Of a DNA stretch of 64,000 bases, positions 1 to 9,461 are shown in pieces. Both the position numbers and the translations under genes were made by a program. A model generated the notes under the pieces. That model had not been told where the DNA came from, did not search any database, and saw only the letters and a program-made list of their open reading frames with translations. Within the stretch, counting starts at the first letter, position 1; each line of letters opens with the position of its first letter. The DNA comes from Stentor roeselii (taxonomy: Eukaryota; Ciliophora; Heterotrichea; Heterotrichida; Stentoridae), in the NCBI GenBank assembly GCA_006503475.1, contig RSEH01000238.1, forward strand, positions 1-64,000, read 5' to 3'.

Positions 1-2531
1 ACTTTTTCTTTAGTAGTTCCAATAATTATTCCGAAACAAAGTGTTGAGTAAAAGAAAATGATCAAAAATGATGAAATGTCTTCAATAGAATTGAAAATCA
101 AGCGAACGTAATATCTCGTTCCATCAAATGAGCGAAATGAAGTCAAACCTCTTAAAAAAGTAAAGACAGATAAGGCATATATTATAGTTGGAGACTCGCT
201 GTTTATAAAAATTGAATAACTCCATATCCCACATAATATTAATCTGATTACATCTATAGTATTCCAATCAAACAAAATAGTTTTAAAGTTATAGATGAAC
301 CATTTCATATATAATTTTTTGAAACTGGTATAATCTTTATTTTTTACGTAATTGTTCCATAAGGGTATATGAGCAAAACTTAACACAGCAACAATAATAT
401 ATTGAATCTGAGAATGTGAAGGATTTATTCCTATCAATAGTAAAACACAATAATATGAGGTGAATAAAGTAATTGTATCATATAAACTATCGAAACGGGC
501 TGAAATTTCAAAGTAAATGCTTGAGACGCAGAGGATAAATAAGATTGAATTAATGATATAAAAATAATCGAAAATAAAATTTAATGAAACAAAGGCTATT
601 ACAATAAAATCTGCAGCTAATACTAAAATTTTTTTTTCATCAGGAAATGTTAAAAAATGATTCACTAATAGTCCAGCACTTAAAATTTCTAAAATCAAAA
701 CTAACTGAAATTTATAAAAACCACAACAAAGTGATATAATGATTATGGTCAATCTTAAAATACATAAAATTAATCCTGAAGCTCTTTCAGCTTGTGGATC
801 GCCATTTGAGGAATATAAAATCAAGGCAATTACTACAATTATAAGCGAATCAGTTATATATATTAAAGATTCATATTCAAACCAAAAATATATGCATCCC
901 AGTGATGGGACTAATAAAATTGCAAGTAATATGAGATAATCAAATGGTTGTGTATTCGGACTAGCCTCAGCTAAATAAAATAAAAAAATAATCACATAAA
1001 TAAAATATAAAACTGGTTCAGAAAATATCCATGACTGTAACATAGTTTCATAAAATATAGCAACAATAGCGATAAAACATGAACAAAGTATAAAAGTAAA
1101 TCCCCAAAAGTGGAGCTTATTTATATTTCCGAAATATTCAAAAGGTCCAAGAGCAACTAGCTGAATAATTTCAAATATAGCTAAAAGTAAGTTAATCGTA
1201 ATAAAAGTCCATAATATATAAGAACTATGAGCAATCTCATCATTTCCTGCAAAATTTAATAATATTAGTAGTGGTATGTTGCTCAATAATAAAAGATCTC
1301 GGAATATAATAAAAGGCCAAAGTGAGTCCCATTTACATTTGACGTAATATTTTATCATTGAAGATTTGAATAAATCAGGGTTTTGAGATGATTCAAGATT
1401 TAGAAAAAAGTTTACACTTTTTTCACTTCCTATTACTGCAGGTAATTTGATAATTGAATTACATATCTTAACATTCACGAATTCGTTTTCGTCCTCAATG
1501 TTTTTAAAAATATTTTCTATTTCAGTCTTATCTTCAATCATTTTGCATATCGGAAGATTATTAGGATCTTCCTGTAATATTTTGGATTTTTCTTTAATTA
1601 ATAATGAAATTAGGTTTTTAAAATAAATAGAAGGAGTGGTTAAGTAATTTCCTATTTCATTTTCGATATTTTCTAACAAATCCAATGGAAATTCTGTTTT
1701 GTTTTCATGTGAATCTTTTAGCATTTCAACAATATACTCAAATATTAACTCTGAGCACTTGACTGCTTTATTTTGTATTGCTCTGGATAATAATATGCCT
1801 ACTTTATTCCTAATCACCTCAAATTCACCTGAAATAATAATTTCTTTTAAAATATCAGAATGATCACTTATTACGATGAAAGTTAAGTATTCAATATTGT
1901 GAGTATGAAGATATCCATAGAGGAGTTCATCAATAAATAGTTCATAATAATTATATTTCTCAATTCTATTCATAATCATTTGTGTATTATCATCTAAGAT
2001 ATCATAAACACATTTTCTTTCTAAAAGTTCATCTACAATATATTCTTTTTCTATAAATAATTCGTAATGTTGAAATTCTTGACAAAGACTTTTCACATTT
2101 TCTATAAATATTTGTTTGTAATTAGATTTATTTTCTTCAGACTTTAATTTTTCTGAAAGAGATATAATTGAATTTTTATCTTCATTTCCCCATATTGAGT
2201 ATATTAAAGGTGTTAACCCAATGGAATTTTTTTTGAATTTCTTTATAAAGTCAAATTGATTACTAACAAATAAATAATCGCCCCTTTCATCTTGATAAGT
2301 ACTTAAGTGATATTTAAGAGTTTCATCAGTTTTATTTTCATATAGATATTTCAAGGCTTCTTTTTTTTTATTGTTCCATTCCTCTTTAAGAGATGAAAAT
2401 TTTATTTGAGTCATTAACGAATTAGAATTCATATTTAAAGTACGATTGTCTTTCTCTAAATCCGGTATTATTCTTGATACTGAACTATTTTGTTTATCGA
2501 GAAGTGGCTCATCAAGCTGCTGATCACCCAT
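1..2531 (-). CDS. Multi-pass TRP-like ion channel protein, C-terminus beyond left edge
   Basis: An uninterrupted frame of 843 codons starts at ATG 2531 (preceded by TATAATATAT) and leaves the window at base 1. The first ~400 residues are soluble and mostly helical, with one ankyrin-like stretch (GLTPLIYSIWGN). From about residue 405 there are at least 15 hydrophobic segments in close succession. The last visible part reads like S3-S5 of a TRP/ion-transport domain: a WNTIDVIRLIL helix, a LRGLTSFRSFDG linker, then DISSFLIIFFYSTLCFGIII. A standard TRP subunit has six membrane segments, so this protein carries many extra ones before the channel-like core. The pore and C-terminus are missing because of the window edge, so ion selectivity cannot be judged. 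A decayed inverted copy lies next to it. Membrane channel-like protein: fairly sure. TRP subfamily: inference. Confidence 0.75.
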   Translation of the reverse strand, partial: MGDQQLDEPLLDKQNSSVSRIIPDLEKDNRTLNMNSNSLMTQIKFSSLKEEWNNKKKEALKYLYENKTDETLKYHLSTYQDERGDYLFVSNQFDFIKKFKKNSIGLTPLIYSIWGNEDKNSIISLSEKLKSEENKSNYKQIFIENVKSLCQEFQHYELFIEKEYIVDELLERKCVYDILDDNTQMIMNRIEKYNYYELFIDELLYGYLHTHNIEYLTFIVISDHSDILKEIIISGEFEVIRNKVGILLSRAIQNKAVKCSELIFEYIVEMLKDSHENKTEFPLDLLENIENEIGNYLTTPSIYFKNLISLLIKEKSKILQEDPNNLPICKMIEDKTEIENIFKNIEDENEFVNVKICNSIIKLPAVIGSEKSVNFFLNLESSQNPDLFKSSMIKYYVKCKWDSLWPFIIFRDLLLLSNIPLLILLNFAGNDEIAHSSYILWTFITINLLLAIFEIIQLVALGPFEYFGNINKLHFWGFTFILCSCFIAIVAIFYETMLQSWIFSEPVLYFIYVIIFLFYLAEASPNTQPFDYLILLAILLVPSLGCIYFWFEYESLIYITDSLIIVVIALILYSSNGDPQAERASGLILCILRLTIIIISLCCGFYKFQLVLILEILSAGLLVNHFLTFPDEKKILVLAADFIVIAFVSLNFIFDYFYIINSILFILCVSSIYFEISARFDSLYDTITLFTSYYCVLLLIGINPSHSQIQYIIVAVLSFAHIPLWNNYVKNKDYTSFKKLYMKWFIYNFKTILFDWNTIDVIRLILCGIWSYSIFINSESPTIIYALSVFTFLRGLTSFRSFDGTRYYVRLIFNSIEDISSFLIIFFYSTLCFGIIIGTTKEK

Positions 2532-2577
2532 ATATATTATAGCTTACCAATTTCTATAAGATTAAAATGAATATCTA

Positions 2578-2835
2578 TCTCTAGTCAAAGTATAAAGTTA
2601 AATCTCTTTAATTTGATTAGCTCTGATGCATTTATTATCATAAGGCAACTTACAAGTCGATTTTTACACGAAAAAAAATTTTCCCGGGTGACTAATTTCT
2701 TCTAGAAGCTATTTGAACTTAGTCGAAAAATTAAATTAAATAGATTTATTTTTCTTTTCTTCATGAACATATATTTCTTAAAATTAAGAAAATTAAAGAT
2801 TTGTAAGCTTTATATGATAAGATAATTGTACATTA
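2578..2835. repeat. Diverged direct repeat, left copy (5' flank of the channel gene)
   Basis: This block matches 4440-4700 in the same orientation. Shared words include CTCTAGTCAAAGTAT, TTTATTATCATAAG, CAACTTACA, TCCCGG and CTTCTAGAAGCT in the same order and at nearly the same spacing. The copies differ by scattered substitutions and small indels. The left copy is the region just upstream of the channel gene start at 2531. Confidence 0.8.
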
Positions 2836-3008
2836 CTTTAGCTATATTGTTAAAAACAAAGACTCTACAATCTCAAGCTTAAATATTAAAAATATCTTTA
2901 AAATCTTATTGTGAATATAAATAATAGTTTAAATATAATATTATCTGTATCATACTCTTCTACTTAAACTGTTTAAGTAAGTTTCTCTTAACTTCCATAA
3001 CTTTGACG

Positions 3009-4436
3009 CGTCATATGCTTAATATTCTTAGATATTAAAATTTTCTTAATAAATAGAGACTATTTTAAGAATATTGAAGGAGAAAGTGAATTTTTTAATG
3101 TAAATTCAGTAATTTTACTATAAACTTACCTAGTATAGTCGAAAGTAACAAAAAGTTTATAATTTTTAAAAATCTTGAATCATCTAAAAACCCTCAACTA
3201 TTCAAATGCTCGATGATCAAATATTACGTCAAATATAAATGGAACTTACTCTGGCCGTTTATATTATTCTAAATCTTTTAATATTAAGCAACATTCCACT
3301 TCTAATTTTTATAAATTTTGTGGAAAAAGATCTAATTAATGATAGTTTTTACGTATTATGGGCTTTATGATAATCAATATAATTTTAGATATATTTGAAA
3401 TTATTCATCTGGTTGCTTTTGGACCTTTTGAATATTTCGGGAATATTGATAGCTGTACTTTTGGGGATTTGTTTTTGTTTGTTGTTGATGTTTAGTCGCT
3501 TTTATTGGTGTATTTGAAATAAGTGTGCTTCTGCGGTGGTAATATTGTAGACCATTTTATTTTATGCTTATACAATTATTTTTGCTTCTTATTTAGCAGA
3601 GATAAGTGATGACAAAGACATCGGCCATTATTTTTTTTACTAATATATTTATTAATTCCACCACTGGGATGCTATATATTTTTTGGTTTTCATATGATTA
3701 TTTATTATGCATAACTGATAGGTTATAATTCAAGCTCTTTTTTTATTTACAGTTCAAGAGATCCTCCATTCCTTTATAAGTCTTTAGGATTTACTCTATC
3801 GATTTTCAGATTTATTTGTGGATTATTTCTCTTGTCTTGGTATTTTTAAATTTAACTTAATATTGATTTTAGAAATATTAATTACTGGATTACTAGCCAT
3901 TCATCTTTTTCAATTTTTTTGAATAAAAAAATTTTAGAAATAGTTGCAGACTTTTTTGTGATAACTTTTGCTTCATTAAATTTTATTTTATATCATTAAT
4001 TCATTTGTATTTCTATTCTGCCTCTAAAGAATTTACTTCGAATGTTCAATCAATTTTAAATTTTTGATGAAAACTTTGTTTGATTCCCATGTGATTGTGC
4101 TTTGCTCTTGATAGGAATAAATCCTTCACACTTTAATATTTAATATTTTATTGTTGCCATGCTGAGTATTAGTTATATCCCCTTCTGGAACAGTATAGTA
4201 ATAAACATCAGGCAATTTGAAAGATTTGGTAAATTATATATAAATTGTTTTTCAATAATTTTAGAATTTTTCTGTTTAGTTAGAATACTATTGATATAAT
4301 CAGATTAACTCTTTGCGGAATATGGACTTGTTCACCTTTTTGTTAACAACCTGTCTCCAATAATCGCATATTTTTTATCTGCCGTTACTTGTTTGAGGTG
4401 CTTGACTTCATTTCGCTCATTTGATGGAATGAGATA
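3009..4436 (+). pseudogene. Decayed, inverted partial copy of the channel gene at 1-2531
   Basis: Read on the plus strand, this stretch matches the minus-strand coding sequence of the neighbouring channel from about gene position 1550 to 110. Clear islands are AATCTTGAATCATCT and ATATTACGTCAAA (near 3170 and 3215), TAAGCAACATTCCACTTCTAA (near 3280), TTGGACCTTTTGAATATTT (near 3420) and CTTCATTTCGCTCATTTGATG (near 4405). It is full of in-frame stops and frameshifts, so it cannot encode a protein. It covers the end of the soluble region and most of the membrane region. The left limit is approximate because similarity fades there. Confidence 0.8.
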
Positions 4437-4439
4437 TTT

Positions 4440-4700
4440 TCTCTAGTCAAAGTATTAAGTTAAATATCTTCAATTTAGATTAACTCTGATGGATTTATTA
4501 TCATAAGACAACTTACAGGTTAATTTTATAACAAAAAAAAAATTCCCGGATATCTAATAACTTCTAGAAGCTTTTTTAACTTAGTTGAAACTTTAGATAG
4601 AATTATTTGTATATACTTAAATATAATCTAACCATGATTCCTTGAAATTGAGAAAATAAAGATTTTAAGCTTAATGTGATAGGTCTGATCAAAGATAATA
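4440..4700. repeat. Diverged direct repeat, right copy
   Basis: Second copy of the block at 2578-2835, same orientation. It starts directly at the end of the inverted channel pseudogene: channel-like sequence ending near 4436 passes straight into CTCTAGTCAAAGTATT. The two copies bracket the pseudogene. From 4701 to 4993 nothing is recognisable; the sequence is AT-rich with stops in all frames. Confidence 0.8.
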
Positions 4701-4993
4701 GTGAATACATTGGCTATAGAAATAAAGGCAACTACTTGAGGTGAAAATAATGATTTTGTTAGAAATAGTGAATTTGATTTATTTTTTTATACTTTATGGG
4801 CTCTGTTTGAAAAGATATGAATGTAATGTTGAAAATCAAGATTCTGATTATAAAGTCAGAACGAAAACAATAAAGAAGTTATAGACAGTTATAAAGGGTA
4901 GATATCTGTTCAAGAGTTAAAATAATATATATAAATGTACCAATTAATTACAAAATTATCCTCACTAAACTATTTAAATAATTTCCCTAATTC

Positions 4994-7123
4994 TCAAACA
5001 AACCCCATCATAACATCTTTATGCTGACTAAAATCAACATTTCTATCAGCAAGCCACTTGAGCGCTTTCTTCTCAATCAACACCCACTCATCAGCCCTAA
5101 TCCAAAACTTTTTATGCAAAAGAGCGATCATAAAAAGTGTAGAATAAGCATCAAATCTATTATCACAACAAAGATACTCTTCAGGTATTTTCTTCATATT
5201 AGGAAAGCTTTTCGAAAGCATTTTATATTTCCAAAAGCCAGTCCTTTCAAGCGTGATAATAATTCCCATATACTGCGAGTTGACAGTATCAAAGCTATCC
5301 TTGACAAAAGAAGTAGTTTTCGGTCCTTTTTTCACTTCAGGAGTATTCAACTTCCACGATATCAACTTTCTTGACTTCTTAATGGGTATTCCAGCGATAT
5401 ACACAATTTGATTATCAACAACAGGCTTCTGACAAGTACTTTTTTCCTGATCATCAACAAGAGTAACAAGAAACTCACTTCCACAAGTCCTAACCTCTAA
5501 ACACCTATTCCTTCCATTTTTTTCTGAAAAAAGTGAAAATCCAGTAGAAATAGAAGAAATTCCAGCATTCAAAGCAAGACTTTTAATATCTTCTAATTTA
5601 TTCCTCAAGTCAAACATAAAATCCTCGATTTTCGCTTTAGTCCATAACAAAAAAAAAGAATTTCCAGTGACATGACATGGATCAGACAAAAGAAACTCCC
5701 TGACATTTGTATTTAAAGTGTCAAGATATTTAACAAAAACTGGTTTCACAGGTTTTTCTTCAAACATGATGAACTGAGTGACAGGTTCTCCATATCTAAC
5801 AAGCCCGACCCTGCTGACATCAGGAAGGCACTCCCCAGGCCAGGTCATTGTCCAGCTGGTGGAGCAAGGCCTTGTCGATTCTTGCAGAGCTGAAATGACT
5901 GCCTTCCTCAGATCCTCAGGACTTTCTAACACCCTGACCACTCCACTGGTGGCCTTTGCGAGCACCTTAAAGAATTTCCAGTCATTTTCACTGCCAAGGG
6001 CAAAAACATGCAGTCTTACAAGACCTTTATACTGATAAACTAATTGAAGGACTTGGTTTGGATTGTAGATCTGTCCTGAAAATACTAAAAATAAAGTCCT
6101 AGGAATCTTTGGGTCGTTTTCTTGAGTTAAAACTGTCTTCAGGGTGTTAAATAAGTCGAATCCAGGAAGATCAGCTCGGAATGAAAGAAGACTTTTAACA
6201 GCTTTGTTTAAATACTTGCTCATCACATTTTGACTTGTTGAAAACATTGCCTGGGTCTTATCCGCGAAGCTAAAAACGTTGAAAAATGCGCTTTGTGGAA
6301 GACTTTTCAATAAAATAATCCCTGCTTGTTTCGCAGGTTCTATCTTTGCCAGGTCCATAGCAGGGCTTCTATCAATTAAATAAAGAAACTCTCCAGGTCC
6401 TTCAAGTTCCTGAAGTAAATTCAGATCTTCAGGGCAGGGGATGAATGAAAACATTCCAAAAAAGCGTTTTTCGACTTGCTGGACGATATACGCAGGAATA
6501 TTCGAGTTTTGTGTCCGAAACTTGACCCAAAGAAAGGATTCGTTTAAACTGGTCACTGGGCAGGTTCCAGTCGTTCCTTGAATGACTCGACTATCGTCTT
6601 CCGCTTGCCAGGTCATTTCACAGTTGTAAGAATAAGAATCAATTGGACTTACACTGTTTATTTTCACTTCCAAACAAAATGTCGCATCTTCACTGAAAGA
6701 CATCACCGGGAACAACGACTCGTCAATGAAAAACTTCCAAAACAACCCGTCTGTTGAAAGAGGAAAAATCAAGATAAACTCAATCTTTAATGATGAGGAA
6801 GGAGACAAGTCTTCTACTGGGATCAAGAACAAGTTGGAAGAATCAGAAATCGTCAAGTCTTGGGTCGGGTTTGAATTGATTTCGCTTAGAAAGGTCTTGT
6901 TTTCACTTGTTTTTAAAGAAATTGAAGATAAAATCGCAGAGTCTGCGATTTTCAGGTGGTAGTCAGAAGATATTACTTTTAAGTCTGAGTTTTTTATGGT
7001 TTGTGTTATTGTCAAAGTTGAAATCGAGTGTTGGATCTCTGCATGGTAGAGGATCGAGGTCGTCATTAGCTTACATCTTAGAAGGACGTTAAGGTTCTGG
7101 TCACAACAGCGACATTTGAGCAT
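4994..7123 (-). CDS. VIT/VWA-domain protein (VWA5-like) with a degenerate MIDAS
   Basis: Protein of 709 residues. Residues ~25-200 resemble a VIT-type beta domain, and ~245-420 form a von Willebrand A domain with a core strand FLYLIDRSPAMD. The MIDAS consensus DxSxS reads D251-R-S253-P-A255, so the second Ser is replaced. The C-terminal part contains a compact helical segment (STLFMIALLHKKFW) of the kind that ends VWA5/inter-alpha-trypsin-inhibitor-like proteins. Near residue 5 there is a short Cys cluster (CRCCDQN). There is no signal peptide or membrane segment, so it is probably cytosolic. It is divergent from the next gene, with ATGs about 65 bp apart. Role unknown; the family usually acts in protein-protein adhesion or scaffolding. 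Confidence 0.8.
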   Translation of the reverse strand: MLKCRCCDQNLNVLLRCKLMTTSILYHAEIQHSISTLTITQTIKNSDLKVISSDYHLKIADSAILSSISLKTSENKTFLSEINSNPTQDLTISDSSNLFLIPVEDLSPSSSLKIEFILIFPLSTDGLFWKFFIDESLFPVMSFSEDATFCLEVKINSVSPIDSYSYNCEMTWQAEDDSRVIQGTTGTCPVTSLNESFLWVKFRTQNSNIPAYIVQQVEKRFFGMFSFIPCPEDLNLLQELEGPGEFLYLIDRSPAMDLAKIEPAKQAGIILLKSLPQSAFFNVFSFADKTQAMFSTSQNVMSKYLNKAVKSLLSFRADLPGFDLFNTLKTVLTQENDPKIPRTLFLVFSGQIYNPNQVLQLVYQYKGLVRLHVFALGSENDWKFFKVLAKATSGVVRVLESPEDLRKAVISALQESTRPCSTSWTMTWPGECLPDVSRVGLVRYGEPVTQFIMFEEKPVKPVFVKYLDTLNTNVREFLLSDPCHVTGNSFFLLWTKAKIEDFMFDLRNKLEDIKSLALNAGISSISTGFSLFSEKNGRNRCLEVRTCGSEFLVTLVDDQEKSTCQKPVVDNQIVYIAGIPIKKSRKLISWKLNTPEVKKGPKTTSFVKDSFDTVNSQYMGIIITLERTGFWKYKMLSKSFPNMKKIPEEYLCCDNRFDAYSTLFMIALLHKKFWIRADEWVLIEKKALKWLADRNVDFSQHKDVMMGFV

Positions 7124-7187
7124 TTTTGAATAAGAAGGGGGTTATCAGTTTATATCTAATTAAAATATGTCTATATTTATTATAAAT

Positions 7188-8318
7188 ATGAGTTACTACC
7201 CAAGTCACACCCAACAAGCTACTCCGAACAAAGTCGATTTACCTCCGCCTCCTGACTACGGCCCAGGGTATATCTACCAACAGATATGGCAAAATACTCA
7301 TTACGTTTATTGGGTGCCTTCAATGAATAATCACCATTACGTTGAAATCGCGTCACTTAAGCCTGCTGAAGTACCTGCGCCTCAGACTTATCATCCTGCA
7401 GAGTACTCATCGTCACAACCGGCGCCCTCATATGATCCTTATTCTGCAACCAATACAGGACTCACCTCATCTGGTCAATACAACAATTATGATGGACTTA
7501 ATCAAACTTCTCCATATGGACAAATTACTCCTGAATATAATCAGACAACTCCTACTTCATATGTACAACCAGCCCCAAATACATATGAACAACCTAACAG
7601 CTTATATGGAAAAACTCCTGCTGATATGGCAGGCTACCCAATAGCAGCCTCTCCTGTCGTAGAAAAGCCTCCTGAGAATATTCCAGCCATTAACCCGAAC
7701 GACATCACTATGATGACTTGTTCTCAATGCGGGTACGGTGAGGTCGATATGGTCCTTAAAGCATGTCGACATCCTTACCACCTCGAATGTTTTAACAACT
7801 TCTGTAAACCCTGCAACAGTGAAGTCCTTCTTCCAGCCTTAAACAAAAAAGACCCAAACTCCTGCAATTTCTGTTCAAGTAAAGAAAACCTATTAAAATG
7901 TCAAACTTGTCAAAAAGCGACATGTTTTTTATGTATTCACCTTAAACCCTTACCTGATTGTTGCAAAGAACTCTTTTCTAATCTAGAGAAATTTAATACA
8001 ACATGTCCAGGTTGTGAATACGAATTGACTTATGCCGACTTTTTACCTTTAAAGTGTGCTGATCATGCTTTACTATGCAAGAAATGCACGATTTTAGGAT
8101 ACAGTCTAAAAAAGTGCATTATGGGTTGTGAGTTAAAGTTAAATATCAACGATTACATCAATTGCGAAGTTTGTACCAAATTCGGACCGGCTTATCTCGG
8201 TCACAATAAATGCAAAGAATGCTCAGTATGCGATTTATGCCAATGGATCCACAACCTCAAAGAAAGCATTCAAAATCAAGTGACCTGCGCATCATGTTCG
8301 AAAAATCAAGACCAGTAG
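7188..8318 (+). CDS. Pro/Gln/Tyr-rich N-terminus plus RING-like and further Cys clusters
   Basis: Protein of 376 residues from the ATG at 7188, which follows TATAAAT directly; an in-frame ATG at 7167 would add seven residues. The first ~170 residues are low complexity, rich in Pro, Gln, Tyr, Ser and Thr. Then comes a RING-like pattern CSQC...ACRHPYHLECF...CKPC, followed by at least two more zinc-binding-like clusters (CNFC...CQTC...CFLC and TCPGC...CADH...CKKC). The order RING then Cys-rich modules recalls RBR-type E3 ligases, but I cannot assign IBR or RING2 with confidence. No membrane segment. Only 29 bp separate its stop from the next same-strand gene. Likely ubiquitin-related by inference from the RING pattern. 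Confidence 0.75.
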   Translation: MSYYPSHTQQATPNKVDLPPPPDYGPGYIYQQIWQNTHYVYWVPSMNNHHYVEIASLKPAEVPAPQTYHPAEYSSSQPAPSYDPYSATNTGLTSSGQYNNYDGLNQTSPYGQITPEYNQTTPTSYVQPAPNTYEQPNSLYGKTPADMAGYPIAASPVVEKPPENIPAINPNDITMMTCSQCGYGEVDMVLKACRHPYHLECFNNFCKPCNSEVLLPALNKKDPNSCNFCSSKENLLKCQTCQKATCFLCIHLKPLPDCCKELFSNLEKFNTTCPGCEYELTYADFLPLKCADHALLCKKCTILGYSLKKCIMGCELKLNINDYINCEVCTKFGPAYLGHNKCKECSVCDLCQWIHNLKESIQNQVTCASCSKNQDQ

Positions 8319-8347
8319 TTAGTAAACATTATTATCACTATAAACTA

Positions 8348-8917
8348 ATGTCAGATCAAATAGAAAACCCTGATACCTGCAAACCGGGCTTTCCTGATTA
8401 CGACAAATCCGCAGATAACGTCCCTGAAGGTCTTCACCTAAGTCCGAATCCAAATGACCAGACAGTAGTCCAGGCAGTGTTAATCCACGAGCCTGCCTTT
8501 TACGAACGTCTTGGACGATATTCAAGAATTCTAAAAATAATGAGTTGGATTGATTCTTTAGTTTGTATCTTGTTCTACCTCAGTGGTCTTTCATTCCTGA
8601 TCTTTTTACTTGCCTTTCCTATAACAGGGTACTGTGCAGCGAAGTATTACCACCGTGCATTGATAACGACTTACATGGTTTACCTGATCCTTATAATAAT
8701 TTGTCGAAGTGTTTTAATTGCAGTCTTTCGAAACATCAGCTATGCGGTGGTCCAAGGAATCATCATCGCTATGGAAGTCGCGGTATTCGTCATCGCTGTT
8801 AAATTTTACAGAGCACTTGGAAGTATGAGTAAAGAAGAAAGAAGGACCATGAGGATGATCGGGCAAGGATATGTCATGCCCTCTGCTGACAATTCACGAG
8901 AACATGAAAACAAATAA
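8348..8917 (+). CDS. Small multi-pass membrane protein, unknown function
   Basis: Protein of 189 residues. I start it at ATG 8348, behind TATAAACTA, because upstream in-frame codons overlap the previous gene. An N-terminal soluble stretch of ~65 residues is followed by four hydrophobic segments (IDSLVCILFYLSGLSFLIFL, then FPITGYCAAKY, TYMVYLILIIICRSVLIAVF, VVQGIIIAMEVAVFVIAVKF) and a charged C-terminal tail beginning SKEERRTMR. There are no catalytic motifs. The layout resembles small tetraspan proteins common in ciliate and stramenopile genomes. No family assigned. Confidence 0.8.
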   Translation: MSDQIENPDTCKPGFPDYDKSADNVPEGLHLSPNPNDQTVVQAVLIHEPAFYERLGRYSRILKIMSWIDSLVCILFYLSGLSFLIFLLAFPITGYCAAKYYHRALITTYMVYLILIIICRSVLIAVFRNISYAVVQGIIIAMEVAVFVIAVKFYRALGSMSKEERRTMRMIGQGYVMPSADNSREHENK

Positions 8918-8930
8918 TAATCTAATCTAA

Positions 8931-9455
8931 TTATAAAGACCTGTGCTTTGGAATCATCTGGAAAAGCATCTGTTGAAGACCTGAAATAGTCTCTTTCGTC
9001 TCTTCTAATGTCCTGTCGATTAACTCCTGGTTCTTTTTATATGAAGGACCAGCTAAATACCCCAGGTTTACTAACACCCAGGCAAGAACCGGGAATCCAA
9101 AAAGACCCACCCAGAACTGAAAGAAGTAAATTCCGAGAATGGAAAGAATAAGACTTCCACTTGAATCTTCTACTTTTTCAGTCAAAGATTTGAAAGTACT
9201 CCAGACCTCAACAAAAACGTCTTCTAAGACGTGTCTTGAAAGAAACTCGACGTCAGCTTCTTCGAATTTGGACTTGTGGACCATTGAATGGGCATTGATC
9301 GCCAAGATAAAAACCACGGCGACTGAACTTATCAAGGAAACAAGGCTGTACCCTTCGAACACGACTAAGTAAAAGAAAAGGTTCAACCCCAGGAAACTTT
9401 TCAAACTTTCTTCTTTGTTTTGCCAGGTCAGCAAAGCAAGGACCTTTGAAGCCAT
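8931..9455 (-). CDS. Reticulon-family protein
   Basis: Protein of 174 residues. It opens with KVLALLTWQNKEESLKSFLG, the typical reticulon-domain entry (a short helix, then W-x-N/D-x). Two long hydrophobic hairpins follow: residues ~22-52 (LNLFFYLVVFEGYSLVSLIS) and ~100-135 (SILGIYFFQFWVGLFGFPVLAWVL). A hydrophilic loop of about 45 residues separates them, and a C-terminal helix PSYKKNQELIDRTLEE matches the conserved reticulon end. Known family role: the hairpins bend tubular ER membranes. Its ATG lies only 6 bp after the stop codon of the upstream Sfi1-repeat gene on the same strand, and those six bases read TTATAA. Confidence 0.85.
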   Translation of the reverse strand: MASKVLALLTWQNKEESLKSFLGLNLFFYLVVFEGYSLVSLISSVAVVFILAINAHSMVHKSKFEEADVEFLSRHVLEDVFVEVWSTFKSLTEKVEDSSGSLILSILGIYFFQFWVGLFGFPVLAWVLVNLGYLAGPSYKKNQELIDRTLEETKETISGLQQMLFQMIPKHRSL

Positions 9456-9461
9456 TTATAA
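9456..9461 (-). promoter_or_regulatory. Six-base spacer TTATAA between stop and start of two same-strand genes
   Basis: On the minus strand the order is TAA (stop of the Sfi1-repeat gene), TTATAA, ATG (start of the reticulon gene). Any promoter and polyadenylation signals for this junction must lie inside coding sequence, or the two frames share a transcript. Confidence 0.6.

Noticed and set aside
739-939. 66-codon plus-strand frame
   Set aside because: Antisense shadow inside the membrane region of the channel gene.
8210-8347. Upstream extension of the small membrane protein frame
   Set aside because: It overlaps the 3' end of the RING-like gene in another frame and lacks start context; the ATG at 8348 sits behind TATAAACTA.
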